From positions 1 through 64,000 of the forward strand of contig PWEL01000038.1 in NCBI GenBank assembly GCA_003553945.1: a stretch of DNA of 64,000 nt, read 5' to 3'. Both the position numbers and the translations under genes were made by a program. How positions within the stretch are numbered: position 1 is the stretch's first letter; every line of letters starts with the position of its first letter. Origin of the DNA: Mollicutes bacterium. GTDB taxonomy: Bacteria; Bacillota_I; Bacilli_A; Izemoplasmatales; Izemoplasmataceae. Of the stretch, positions 16,521 through 26,253 are shown piece after piece. A model generated the notes under the pieces. It made no database searches, had not been told where the DNA came from, and saw only the letters and a list, made by a program, of their open reading frames with translations.

Positions 16521-19397
16521 TTGAAGAAAATTCTATTCCTGAGTGCATTATTCTTGTTCGCGCTCGCCGCCTGCAACGGCGCACGCGAGCTTGAGAACAC
16601 CCTCGATGAGATCGAACTCGAGGACGAGGCCACGGACGCACTGACTCTCCCGGAAAGCAAGGACGGTCATGACATCGTCTGGGAGAGCCATGATGAGAAT
16701 CTCATCGACAACGAAGGCAATGTCTTCCGGCCGAGTTCCAGCCTCGGAGACATGACGGTACGTCTCGACGCCACAATCGAGGACGGAGAATATAGCGCGA
16801 CACGGACGTTCTCCGTCACAGTCCTCGCTTATAGCTCCGCGGAGGAAGCGTTGAACGAAATTGAACTGCCAGGCCGTACGGACGAGGACCTGACACTCCC
16901 TGAAGAGATAGACGGCCATGCCATAGAATGGTCTGGCGATGCATACATCGATGACGATGGAAGCGTAGAACGTCCTTCCTACGACACTGGAGACCAGACA
17001 GCTGAACTGATTGCTTCGACCGACGATGCTGAGAGGACTATCGAAATCACCGTAACGGCGCTGAGCGCATTTGAAGATGCCGTGTTCAATTTCGAACTCC
17101 CCGAACAAGCTCAGGAGGCCATCGAACTACCTGATGAGTTTGAAGGTTATGACATTACATGGACGGTCGAAGAAGGCCCCCTCGACATCCATGGAAACAT
17201 CGACGCCCCCTATCATGGAGAAGAGGATGAAGACGCCAGCCTGAAAGGGGAGTTTACAGACGGGCAGGATGTGATCACACGCAGTTTCGATGTCGCCATC
17301 CCCGCCTACTCACAGGAGAAGACTGGAGAATTTCTTGCATCAGCCATCGACACTGTCTCCATAGAAGAGACCATCACCGAAACCACATGGCTCCCGACAC
17401 GTATCGAAGGCTACCATGCCACATGGGAGGCAGATGAACCTTTGATCACAGAAAACTTTCTCACCAGGCCCGAAGAGGATGACAAGGACACCTACCTCAC
17501 ATTAACCCTGAATGCCGGCGACGTCGAATACAGCGAGACGTTCACCACCACCATCACACCATATGCTGAAGAAGAGGCTGATGCCGCGGCCGCAGTCATC
17601 GACGTCATCTCCGAGACAGGATGGGCGGGAGAGACTGTCGAAGACTCCCTCCCCTTCCCGGAGACAGAGAACGGCGTTGCATTCGAGTGGACATCCTCCG
17701 ACCCCGCCATCATCACCCAGCTCGGCGAGGTCCAGCCGCCGCTTTCAGAAGACGGTGACCAATCCGTCGAGCTCATCGCCGAGACAACCTACGAGGATAT
17801 AGAAAAGTCCTTCTCCTTCGAGGTGTATGTCGAAGCGGAACCCCCGAGACAGATCGTGGAAGCCCGGACGCTCGGATTCGAGAATCTGGCTGACGAATAC
17901 CATCTCGACAGCACGGACATCGACATCTTCTACACAGACGACAAAAGCCTTCCCTACGTAGACCTCACGGAATTCCTCAACCTCCTCGACGGCGGCGAAA
18001 GCAAGGGCGCGATCCACTTCGACGAACTCGACTGCGAAGAAGAGGACAACACCGTCACCTTCACATATGAAGCCGAAGCGGAAGACGATGTCGAAGACCT
18101 CGACACCAACGACGAAGACGAGACTGTCGAATATACGTTCACCATCGACTTCGATACTAACGAGGCCGTCGTCTCCCACGCCGACTTCTTCTCGGCCTTC
18201 CAGGCCCCGACAGAGACGGATTTCGGCGAGGATTTGAACGTTGTCGACTACGAACAGGAATTCGAAGACCCCGTCACCTTCGACCTCCCCCAGTACCGCC
18301 TGCCGCTGTTCATTGAAGAGGACAGGCATCTCCTCCCGCTCCATGTCGCCAATCTCTTCCTATCAGGGTCGATGTTCGATGTATATTATAACGGCGATGA
18401 CCTCTACGGCATCGACACCTATCAACTCATGGACGATGACGACTTAGAAGACACCTTGCGACAAAGCGGCTACAACCGTGAAGACATGCCGGAACATCTT
18501 CAGAAAGCGACCTATGACTATCTCGCCTTCTCCTTCGACTATTACTACGGACTGAAGGAGGATCAGGGCGTAGACACCTACTACAACATCTTCGAACGCG
18601 AGGAATTCACGGCAGAGGACAGGGACCACTACGATAACCTCTTCGACCTCGCCTATGACATGGATGATCTGCACACGGACTTCATCATGGCCGGCCCCTT
18701 CGACCCGGATTATAGCCGCGCCCTTGACATAGACGATTTCGGTCCCAGAGGACAGAATTTCTATAACACTATGTGGGAAACACTCCCCGAAGAGTTCTGC
18801 GAACCGGACGGTATTGTCTACATGGACGAGGGGCGCGTCGCCCGCATACCGCTCCTCGGTTTCGATGAAGACACCCCGGATGCATTCGCCGACTACCTCG
18901 ATGAGATCGACGAGAAAGGAACTGTCGAAGAGATCATCGTCGACCTCTCATGCAATACCGGCGGTGTCATGGGCGGCATGATCCAGACCATAGGCTATAT
19001 GACTGACGAGGACATCCCCATCAACCAGCTCAACACCCTCGATCAGTCCACTTCCACCGTCTACTATGAATCCGATGTCGAAGCGCGGGACGACTATGAA
19101 TGGCACGTCCTCGTCTCGCCTGTCACCTACAGCGCCGCCAACGTCATGGCACAGATCGTACAGGAGATGGAGATCGCCACTGTCGTCGGGGAACGCCCCA
19201 CCGGCGGAGCCTCCTCCATCACCACCAATCTCACCCCCAGCGGGGCCATCCTGCTCATGAGCTCACCCTCTGTGTTCACGGACGAACATTACGACAGCAT
19301 CGAATTCGGAGTCGAAGTCGATGCAGAGATCACCGCCCACAATTTCCGTTCAGATGCCCGGATTCTAAGCACCATCGAAGAAGCCAAGGAAGAATGA
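16521..19397 (+). CDS. S41 peptidase-like lipoprotein with five Ig-like repeats
   Basis: 958 residues, TTG start with GGAAGTGG upstream. Lipoprotein signal ending in FALAACN (Cys18). Residues about 25-425 hold five degenerate ~80-residue repeats of the atrophied bacterial Ig type; the pattern is LP..xGxxIxW...I...GxVxRP....GD....L.A followed by F.VTV.AY. Residues about 430-700 are a linker with a stretch like the copper-amine-oxidase N-terminal domain (EEDRHLLPLHVANLF). Residues about 700-955 are an S41 protease domain: the catalytic serine is likely in TYSAANVMAQ, after VDLSCNTGGV, with GERPTGGASS downstream. A PDZ domain is not obvious. Likely an anchored surface protease or a peptide-binding relative. 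Very acidic. Confidence 0.75.
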   Translation: MKKILFLSALFLFALAACNGARELENTLDEIELEDEATDALTLPESKDGHDIVWESHDENLIDNEGNVFRPSSSLGDMTVRLDATIEDGEYSATRTFSVTVLAYSSAEEALNEIELPGRTDEDLTLPEEIDGHAIEWSGDAYIDDDGSVERPSYDTGDQTAELIASTDDAERTIEITVTALSAFEDAVFNFELPEQAQEAIELPDEFEGYDITWTVEEGPLDIHGNIDAPYHGEEDEDASLKGEFTDGQDVITRSFDVAIPAYSQEKTGEFLASAIDTVSIEETITETTWLPTRIEGYHATWEADEPLITENFLTRPEEDDKDTYLTLTLNAGDVEYSETFTTTITPYAEEEADAAAAVIDVISETGWAGETVEDSLPFPETENGVAFEWTSSDPAIITQLGEVQPPLSEDGDQSVELIAETTYEDIEKSFSFEVYVEAEPPRQIVEARTLGFENLADEYHLDSTDIDIFYTDDKSLPYVDLTEFLNLLDGGESKGAIHFDELDCEEEDNTVTFTYEAEAEDDVEDLDTNDEDETVEYTFTIDFDTNEAVVSHADFFSAFQAPTETDFGEDLNVVDYEQEFEDPVTFDLPQYRLPLFIEEDRHLLPLHVANLFLSGSMFDVYYNGDDLYGIDTYQLMDDDDLEDTLRQSGYNREDMPEHLQKATYDYLAFSFDYYYGLKEDQGVDTYYNIFEREEFTAEDRDHYDNLFDLAYDMDDLHTDFIMAGPFDPDYSRALDIDDFGPRGQNFYNTMWETLPEEFCEPDGIVYMDEGRVARIPLLGFDEDTPDAFADYLDEIDEKGTVEEIIVDLSCNTGGVMGGMIQTIGYMTDEDIPINQLNTLDQSTSTVYYESDVEARDDYEWHVLVSPVTYSAANVMAQIVQEMEIATVVGERPTGGASSITTNLTPSGAILLMSSPSVFTDEHYDSIEFGVEVDAEITAHNFRSDARILSTIEEAKEE

Positions 19398-19473
19398 TCA
19401 CAAGAGAGAAGGGTCCTTCCTATAAAGAGCTTTGCCAAGGGCATTGACACCACTGATGCCTTCTGCATCTTCT

Positions 19474-19503
19474 AGAGCCGCCGGTCGAGCCGGCGGCTCT
19501 TTT
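19474..19503 (+). terminator. Terminator of the S41 lipoprotein gene
   Basis: GAGCCGCCGG/CCGGCGGCTC stem with TCGA loop followed by TTTTA, about 75 bases after the stop. Confidence 0.85.
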
Positions 19504-19590
19504 ATGTAAGAGGCTGATTTTATTTTGACCTTATAGCATTTTATGTATATGATGGATATGACAAACACCTTATCATAAAGGATGATACAG

Positions 19591-19896
19591 ATGAGCGACA
19601 AGCAGAAAAAGAATGGCAGAGATGAACATGTTGATGTGTTCAAGGACATACAGAAAACCTGGGAACATTCAGAAAAAGAACCGGATACGAGATCTCCGCT
19701 CGCGGATCTGACAATCCGCTTTCTGCTTTTTTTCATCTCCATCATCATCCCTTTTCTGGGGTTCGCTCTTTTCGCCCTTTTCCGCGAGGAGAAACCTAAG
19801 GACGCCAGATGGTGCTTGATCGGCGCTTTGTCGAGTGTTCTGCTGGCGCTTGCACTACAAATCTGGAGCTGGCAGCTCCAGGGACCTCTCTGGTGA
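19591..19896 (+). CDS. Small two-helix membrane protein
   Basis: 101 residues: a polar N-terminus of about 40 residues, then two hydrophobic helices (about 43-65 and 76-95) separated by a short charged loop EEKPKDARW. The hydrophobic part resembles the small zinc-ribbon-less membrane proteins of Bacillota, but I cannot assign a family. The start at 19591 is chosen because AAAGG lies 9 bases upstream; the ATG at 19582 is too close to it. Single gene between two strong terminators. Confidence 0.6.
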   Translation: MSDKQKKNGRDEHVDVFKDIQKTWEHSEKEPDTRSPLADLTIRFLLFFISIIIPFLGFALFALFREEKPKDARWCLIGALSSVLLALALQIWSWQLQGPLW

Positions 19897-19945
19897 TAAA
19901 AAGCCGCCGGACCGATTGCAATCGGTCCGGCGGCTTTTTTTATTT
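19896..19945. terminator. Bidirectional terminator between the small membrane gene and eno
   Basis: A perfect palindrome, AAAAAGCCGCCGGACCGAT-TGCA-ATCGGTCCGGCGGCTTTTT as paired arms (19-bp stem), with A and T runs on both sides, so it can end transcription from both converging genes. Confidence 0.95.
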
Positions 19946-19953
19946 TTGATGTC

Positions 19954-21267
<1,314 letters not shown>

Positions 21268-21297
21268 CTAAAAATTTTATATGGTGGCGTTTCAAGG

Positions 21298-22815
21298 TCA
21301 TTTCTTTCTGACGAGGCTCTTGCCCGTCATCGCTTGTGGCTGGTCGACGCCGAGATATTCCAGCATGGTGGGGGCGATGTCTCCGAGGATGCCCCCATCA
21401 CGGATCTCGATGCTGGTGTCGGTGATCACTATCGGCACGAGACTGCTTGTATGGGCAGTGTGCGAGCCGCCTTCACCATCGAGCATCTTCTCCGCATTGC
21501 CATGATCGGCGGTGACGATAGCGACGCCGCCGAGGGATTCAACCTTGTCCACGACTTTGCCGACGCATTCATCGGTGGTCTCGACCGCCTTGATAGCGGC
21601 CTGGATGTCCCCGGTATGGCCGACCATGTCGCAGTTGGCGTAATTCAGGATGATCGTGTCGTGCGCTCCGCTTTCGAGCTCGTCGAGGACTTTGTCAGTC
21701 ACTTCATGCGCGCTCATCTCGGGCTTCATGTCATACGTCGCGACGCCGGGGGAGTTGATGAGCACGCGCTTGCTGTTTTCAATCTCGCGGTCCTCGCCGC
21801 CGTCGAAGAAGAACGTGACGTGGGCGTATTTCTCCGTCTCCGCGATGCGGAGCTGGTTCAAGCCTGCCCTACTGATGACATCTCCATAGACATCATCGAG
21901 TTTCTGCAGGCCGAAGGCGATGGAGCCCTTGACCTGTTCCGCATAATGCATGGTGGAGACGAAGTGCAGGTTGTCGAAACGCTTCGGTGCATCAAGCCCC
22001 GATGCATCGGGATTCGTGAGCGCAGTGGACATCTGGATCGCACGGTCAGGACGGAAGTTCATGAACACGACGGCATCATTCTCATCGATAGTGCCGCGCG
22101 CATCGACTGAGAAGGGGACTACGAATTCATCGTTCACGCCTTCCTCATAGGAGGATTCAATACCGCTTTTCGCTGACTCGGCAGTTCTTCCTTTGGCTTC
22201 AGTAAGGATATCGTAGGATTTGCGGATGCGGTCCCAGTTCTTGTCCCGGTCCATCGCATAATAACGCCCGTGCACACTGGCGATGGCGCCTAGATCCACT
22301 TCCCGCATGTAGGCCTCGAGCTCCTCGATATAGCTTACTGCGGACTGGGGAGGCACATCACGGCCATCGAGGAATGCATGTATAAATATGTCCTCGACAC
22401 CTTTCTTCTGGGCGAAGTCGATCATCGCCTTGAAATGGTCGATGTGCGAATGCACGCCCCCATCACTCAAAAGCCCCATGACATGGAGCTTGGAATTGTT
22501 CTTATTCACATGGTCGAACGCGGCGTTATACGGGGCGTTCTCGAAAAAAGTTCCGTCCTCGATGGCTTTATGGATGCGCGTAAGGGATTGATACACGACA
22601 CGGCCGGCGCCGAGGTTCAGATGGCCGACCTCGCTGTTGCCCATCTGTCCTTCAGGAAGGCCAACACCCATGCCTGCGGCCTGAAGGGTGTTATAGGGAT
22701 ATCTCTCTTTTAGCTTTTCGAAATTCTCAGTGTTCGCCAGATGGACTGCATTGCCTTCGGAAGGTTCCGCAAGGCCCCAGCCGTCCATGACGATGAGTAC
22801 TGTGGGTCTTGTCAT
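21298..22815 (-). CDS. gpmI: Phosphoglycerate mutase, cofactor-independent
   Basis: Interconverts 3- and 2-phosphoglycerate using Mn2+ and a phosphoserine intermediate. About 505 residues. Metal and catalytic motifs: VLIVMDGWG, QMGNSEVGHLNLGAG containing the catalytic serine, HAFLDGRDVPP, HGRYYAMDRDKNWDR, FNFRPDRA-like MNFRPDRAIQ, YANCDMVGHTGD and TADHGNAE. The ATG at 22815 is 8 bases after GAGGAG; the in-frame GTG at 22824 overlaps that site and is unlikely. Forms an operon with eno. Its promoter is back to back with that of the GH13 gene. Confidence 0.97.
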   Translation of the reverse strand: MTRPTVLIVMDGWGLAEPSEGNAVHLANTENFEKLKERYPYNTLQAAGMGVGLPEGQMGNSEVGHLNLGAGRVVYQSLTRIHKAIEDGTFFENAPYNAAFDHVNKNNSKLHVMGLLSDGGVHSHIDHFKAMIDFAQKKGVEDIFIHAFLDGRDVPPQSAVSYIEELEAYMREVDLGAIASVHGRYYAMDRDKNWDRIRKSYDILTEAKGRTAESAKSGIESSYEEGVNDEFVVPFSVDARGTIDENDAVVFMNFRPDRAIQMSTALTNPDASGLDAPKRFDNLHFVSTMHYAEQVKGSIAFGLQKLDDVYGDVISRAGLNQLRIAETEKYAHVTFFFDGGEDREIENSKRVLINSPGVATYDMKPEMSAHEVTDKVLDELESGAHDTIILNYANCDMVGHTGDIQAAIKAVETTDECVGKVVDKVESLGGVAIVTADHGNAEKMLDGEGGSHTAHTSSLVPIVITDTSIEIRDGGILGDIAPTMLEYLGVDQPQAMTGKSLVRKK

Positions 22816-22836
22816 ACATATCACTCCTCACAACGA

Positions 22837-22865
22837 ATTATAACAAGTTTCCCTGACTTTTTACA
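22837..22865 (-). promoter_or_regulatory. Promoter of gpmI-eno
   Basis: Extended -10 TGTTATAAT; 17 bases upstream a poor -35, TGTAAA. Confidence 0.5.
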
Positions 22866-22879
22866 GCGATATCGCCCCG

Positions 22880-22894
22880 TCGTAAGCGTTTACT
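22880..22894. promoter_or_regulatory. CcpA-type (cre-like) operator candidate
   Basis: TCGTAAGCGTTTACT matches the catabolite-responsive consensus WTGNAANCGNWNNCW except at one position. It lies between the divergent promoters of gpmI and the GH13 gene, so it could act on both. No ccpA gene is in the window. Confidence 0.45.
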
Positions 22895-22905
22895 TGCCGG
22901 CTGGA

Positions 22906-22934
22906 TTTTCAATCGCTCCATTCTTATGTATAAT
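22906..22934 (+). promoter_or_regulatory. Promoter of the GH13 gene
   Basis: TTTTCA, 17 bases, TATAAT preceded directly by TG. Confidence 0.55.
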
Positions 22935-22958
22935 AAGGGCTGAGAAAGGATGAGACAA

Positions 22959-24980
22959 ATGAGCTTGAAACGCTTTGAAACCTATTTCGCATCGCAAAAG
23001 GGACGCGGTCCCGAGACCTATGCCGTCCCCGACCTCTTCACCCGGGGACTTGATATCGACGCGGCTTTCACAAGGGAAGGCGACGCGCTCGTGAATCCGT
23101 ATGAATATTTCCATGCCCTTTTCAAAATAGCACGCGAGAAGGGCGTGCAATCAGGAGCCTCGCTCTCCAGGGCCAAAACCATTGAAAAAGGCGGCGACTG
23201 GCTGAAAGAGAGCGTCATCTATTCCAGCCTCGTGCGCACATCGAGTGCTTTCGACAGCGACCGGAGCGGCTTCGTGGAAAGAAAAAACCGAGACGGCCAT
23301 AAAGAGACAGGGTCATTCATAAAGATGATCGCTCTGCTTCCCCATCTTGAAGCCATGGGCATCGATGCACTCTATCTCCTTCCGATCATGAAGCACAGCA
23401 CCACCTACACCAAAGGTGACGCCGGCAGTCCCTACAGCGTCATCGACTTCTTCTCCCTCGACCCGGCGCTCAAGGAGACGCTCACCGGTGACGCTTTCAC
23501 ACTCGAGGAGGAGTTCCAGGCCTTCATAGACGCAGCACATGCTTTCGGCATCCGCGTCATCATCGACATCATCCCCCGCACCAACGGCATAGACAGCACC
23601 TTCATCAGAGAACACCCCGAATGGTTCTACTGGATCAGGGCGGATGAAAAGAAAAACTACGCGCCCCCGGCGGTCGAGGGCATCGAACAGACTGCAGCGC
23701 CGACGAAAGCACGGCTCAGGAAAGTCTACGCCAGCGAAGAGGTCAAACAACACATCGACCGTTTCGAACACGACCCTAGAACGCAGGACCCCGAGCTTTT
23801 CGAAAGAATAAAGGATGAAGAGAACCCCCTCGAGGCCATCGAAAAACACTACAACCTCACCATCGCCCCGGCCTTCAGCGACCACATCAACGACATCCAG
23901 CCCGCCTGGACGGATGTCACCTTCTTCCGGCTCTATCTCGACCACCCGGAGGCGAGTCTTTCCTATATCGGCGAGGACACACCACCCTACATCCTCTTCG
24001 ACACCATCAAAAGCAACCTCTTCCCGGGCAAAAAGCCCAACGAAGCGCTATGGAAAACTCTCGAGAACGTCATCCCGCATTTTCAATCCTTCGGGGTCGA
24101 CGGCGCGAGAATCGACATGGGCCATGCCCTCCCCGAATCCCTCTTGTCCCGCATCATCGAAAGAGCGCGGGAGAAGGACCCCGACTTCGGCCTCATCGCC
24201 GAAGAGCTCGAGCCGAAGAATGCAAAAGCCAGCAAGCAAAAAGGCTATAACATCATCGTCGGCAACGGCTTCTTCATGCAGCCGCGGATATGGGACGGCA
24301 AAAGCAAACGCTTCTTCAAGAATGCGAAGGACCTCGCCCTCCCCGCATTTGCCGCCGCGGAGACCCACGACACACCCCGTCTCGCCGCACGGGAAGGCGG
24401 CGAGACGCTCTCGAAGTGCCTCACCGTACTCAACCATTTCCTTCCCGGCGGCGTCCCCTTCATAAACGCCGGCCTCGAGATCTTTGAAAGCCAGGCGATG
24501 AACCTCGGACTCGACGCCTACGACATCGAGCGGAAACGCCTCGCCATGGACGACCCCTACTACGGCAAGCTGGCGCTCTTCGATGATTATCCCCTGCACT
24601 ACAGATACCAAAGGCGCCACATCATGCCGGCCATCCTCAAGACGCTCACCCCCCTGCGCAAAAAATACCTGAAGGCCATCGCACAGGGACGGGCGAGATT
24701 TTTCAGCACCCACGGAACGAGCGTCGCCTTCACACTGAACAGACGCAAACGCGCACTCGCCGTCTTCGGCAACCTCAATCCCTTTGAGGATACCGCGCAG
24801 ATCATCGCACGGACCCCACTTGAGGAGACGCTCAAGACCAAGGCCCTCAAGGGACGGCTCCTTTTCTCCACGCATGAACCTCCACGACCGTTCACCCAGT
24901 TTGTCGAGGGCGGCCTGGATATCCATCTGGGTCCGGGCGAAGTCAAGATCGTCGAATTCGAGGCCGACGATGCTGATTAA
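22959..24980 (+). CDS. GH13 alpha-glucan enzyme, possibly a maltosyltransferase
   Basis: Member of the alpha-amylase superfamily acting on alpha-1,4-glucans, about 673 residues. The four conserved regions can be followed: region I IRVIIDIIPRTNG (with the usual His replaced), region II DGARIDMGHALP with the nucleophile Asp, region III GLIAEEL with the acid Glu, region IV AAETHDTPR. SPYSVIDFFSLDPAL before region I and the large insertion between regions I and II recall Thermotoga-type maltosyltransferase, but I cannot exclude an amylase or other transferase. No signal peptide, so it acts inside the cell, probably on stored glycogen. Start chosen at 22959 because AAAGGA lies 8 bases upstream. 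The FMN reductase gene overlaps its end by 11 bases. Confidence 0.75.
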   Translation: MSLKRFETYFASQKGRGPETYAVPDLFTRGLDIDAAFTREGDALVNPYEYFHALFKIAREKGVQSGASLSRAKTIEKGGDWLKESVIYSSLVRTSSAFDSDRSGFVERKNRDGHKETGSFIKMIALLPHLEAMGIDALYLLPIMKHSTTYTKGDAGSPYSVIDFFSLDPALKETLTGDAFTLEEEFQAFIDAAHAFGIRVIIDIIPRTNGIDSTFIREHPEWFYWIRADEKKNYAPPAVEGIEQTAAPTKARLRKVYASEEVKQHIDRFEHDPRTQDPELFERIKDEENPLEAIEKHYNLTIAPAFSDHINDIQPAWTDVTFFRLYLDHPEASLSYIGEDTPPYILFDTIKSNLFPGKKPNEALWKTLENVIPHFQSFGVDGARIDMGHALPESLLSRIIERAREKDPDFGLIAEELEPKNAKASKQKGYNIIVGNGFFMQPRIWDGKSKRFFKNAKDLALPAFAAAETHDTPRLAAREGGETLSKCLTVLNHFLPGGVPFINAGLEIFESQAMNLGLDAYDIERKRLAMDDPYYGKLALFDDYPLHYRYQRRHIMPAILKTLTPLRKKYLKAIAQGRARFFSTHGTSVAFTLNRRKRALAVFGNLNPFEDTAQIIARTPLEETLKTKALKGRLLFSTHEPPRPFTQFVEGGLDIHLGPGEVKIVEFEADDAD

Positions 24981-25500
24981 CGGTTCGCCCAACAAAAACG
25001 GTTTCAGCATGACGCTCGCCGACGCCATATTCGATGAGAACACTGTTCATCACGCCTATGAGATGAGCATTGAAAGCTGCACCGACTGCGGTTTTTGCGA
25101 CAAGCGTCCCGCCTGCATTTTCGACGACGACATGGACGCCATCATCAGCGCGCTCCACCATGACGACACGCTCATACTCGCATCGCCTATCTATTTCGGC
25201 GCCTTGAGCGACAAGCTCCTCGCCATCCTGAACCGCCTGCAGATGCTCTTCAAGAAAAAATTCACCCACAAGCAGGAAATCCCTGATATCAAGCGCCTAT
25301 ATATCGTCGCCACCTGCGGCGCCGGGAACGCCGTGATGTTCGACGGCGCCCATCTCACCCTCACCATCCTCAAACAGCTCTTCAACGCGGAGACCGCACG
25401 GCTCTTCACCTTGAAAGGCACCGATGCGATGCATCCTGAAACCCTCACAAAGGACAAGGCCCACTTGATCGATCACTACCGATCGATCGTCCGGCAATAA
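24970..25500 (+). CDS. NAD(P)H-dependent FMN reductase / flavodoxin-like protein
   Basis: About 176 residues with a flavodoxin-like fold: the phosphate-binding LINGSPNKNGFSMTLAD at the N-terminus, and SPIYFGALSDKLLAILNRL for FMN binding. A cysteine group CTDCGFCDKRPAC after the first beta-alpha unit matches iron-sulfur-flavoprotein or azoreductase-like members of the NADPH-dependent FMN reductase family. Likely moves electrons from NAD(P)H to small acceptors; the acceptor is unknown. The ATG at 24970 lies inside the 3' end of the GH13 gene, so the two are coupled. Confidence 0.75.
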   Translation: MLINGSPNKNGFSMTLADAIFDENTVHHAYEMSIESCTDCGFCDKRPACIFDDDMDAIISALHHDDTLILASPIYFGALSDKLLAILNRLQMLFKKKFTHKQEIPDIKRLYIVATCGAGNAVMFDGAHLTLTILKQLFNAETARLFTLKGTDAMHPETLTKDKAHLIDHYRSIVRQ

Positions 25501-25527
25501 AAAGAGCGCGGACCGCGCTCTTTTTAT
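25498..25527. terminator. Bidirectional terminator between the FMN reductase and folT
   Basis: AAAAAGAGCGCGG-A-CCGCGCTCTTTTT palindrome with A and T runs on either side; its right edge touches the 3' end of folT. Confidence 0.9.
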
Positions 25528-26066
25528 TGCTCTTCTCCGCCGAGATGACCTACTGTCCAATGTTTCAGGATCCGCTCATGAAGCAGCTTTACAAGATAGA
25601 TCTGGAAGGGCCACTGCAAAAGCATGGTGATGACGCGGTTCGGGGTGAAGCCCAGCACTGTCTTCACCGCGAGCGAAAGGTCATCCTGCCACTGGAAGAT
25701 GACAAGCTGCACCGTATTGATGGCGAACTCGAGCAGGGACGCCGCGATGATCAGGATGATGAGCCGCTTGAATGTGAACGGCCTCTTGTAGAGCATGATG
25801 CCGGCAAGAAACCCCCATACCATCGCGGAGACCGTCATGAGATTGAGGCCGTACCCCAGGGCAATGCCGTAAGCCGCGTCACTCACGAATCCCGCGAGAG
25901 CGCCGAACGCCGGCCCCAGCAACATCCCCACGATGATCAGGGGGACCATGTACAGCGTGAACCTGAAATTCCCGGTCGTCGTCACCTGGAAGACAATCTT
26001 CACAACCGCGGCCATAGCCGCAAGCACGGCCACAAGTGTGATGCGTCTGATGCGTGCATTCTGCAA
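25524..26066 (-). CDS. folT: Folate ECF transporter substrate-binding subunit FolT
   Basis: Membrane S component that binds folate and docks onto a shared energy-coupling (ECF) module to bring it in. 180 residues, about five to six hydrophobic helices; GNFRFTLYMVPLIIVGMLLGP and GALAGFVSDAAYG are typical of ECF S components. Substrate is assigned from the tetrahydrofolate riboswitch directly upstream. The start is TTG at 26066, with AGGAGG 8 bases before it; an ATG exists only in another frame. The ribosome site is inside the terminator-like hairpin of the leader. The shared EcfA/EcfT genes are not in this window. Confidence 0.85.
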   Translation of the reverse strand: MQNARIRRITLVAVLAAMAAVVKIVFQVTTTGNFRFTLYMVPLIIVGMLLGPAFGALAGFVSDAAYGIALGYGLNLMTVSAMVWGFLAGIMLYKRPFTFKRLIILIIAASLLEFAINTVQLVIFQWQDDLSLAVKTVLGFTPNRVITMLLQWPFQIYLVKLLHERILKHWTVGHLGGEEQ

Positions 26067-26067
26067 G

Positions 26068-26099
26068 AAAAAAACCTCCTAATCGCATTAGAGAGGTCC
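26068..26099 (-). terminator. Expression-platform hairpin of the folT riboswitch
   Basis: A ten-pair stem with one bulge (ACCTC-TCTAAT / ATTAGGAGGT) followed by TTTTTT. The downstream arm is also the ribosome site AGGAGG of folT, so one hairpin could stop transcription and hide the ribosome site. Confidence 0.7.
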
Positions 26100-26128
26100 A
26101 CAAACAATACTTGTATTTCAAAGTAATG

Positions 26129-26218
26129 CCAGCGGACGCACCGCTTCAACGCCACGAACGTGTTCGTTTATGCCCGACATCCCATGGCATAACACTTAAC
26201 GCGAAACGGTCACTCTGA
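26129..26218 (-). ncRNA. Tetrahydrofolate (THF) riboswitch
   Basis: The minus strand carries the conserved elements of the class as I know them: CGCGTTAAGTGT, then ATGGGATGTCG, an arm ACGAACACGTTCGT, TTGAAGCGG and TGCGTCCGCT closing the element. It senses tetrahydrofolate and is found before folT genes in Bacillota. Here it precedes a strong intrinsic terminator and folT, implying lower folate uptake when folate is plentiful. Confidence 0.9.
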
Positions 26219-26225
26219 CAGGTGC

Positions 26226-26253
26226 ATTGTAACAGTTCAGTGAAAAAATGCAA
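26226..26253 (-). promoter_or_regulatory. Promoter of the THF riboswitch-folT unit
   Basis: TTGCAT, 16 bases, TACAAT preceded by TGT (extended -10). It abuts the ung stop codon and starts transcription just before the riboswitch. Confidence 0.6.
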
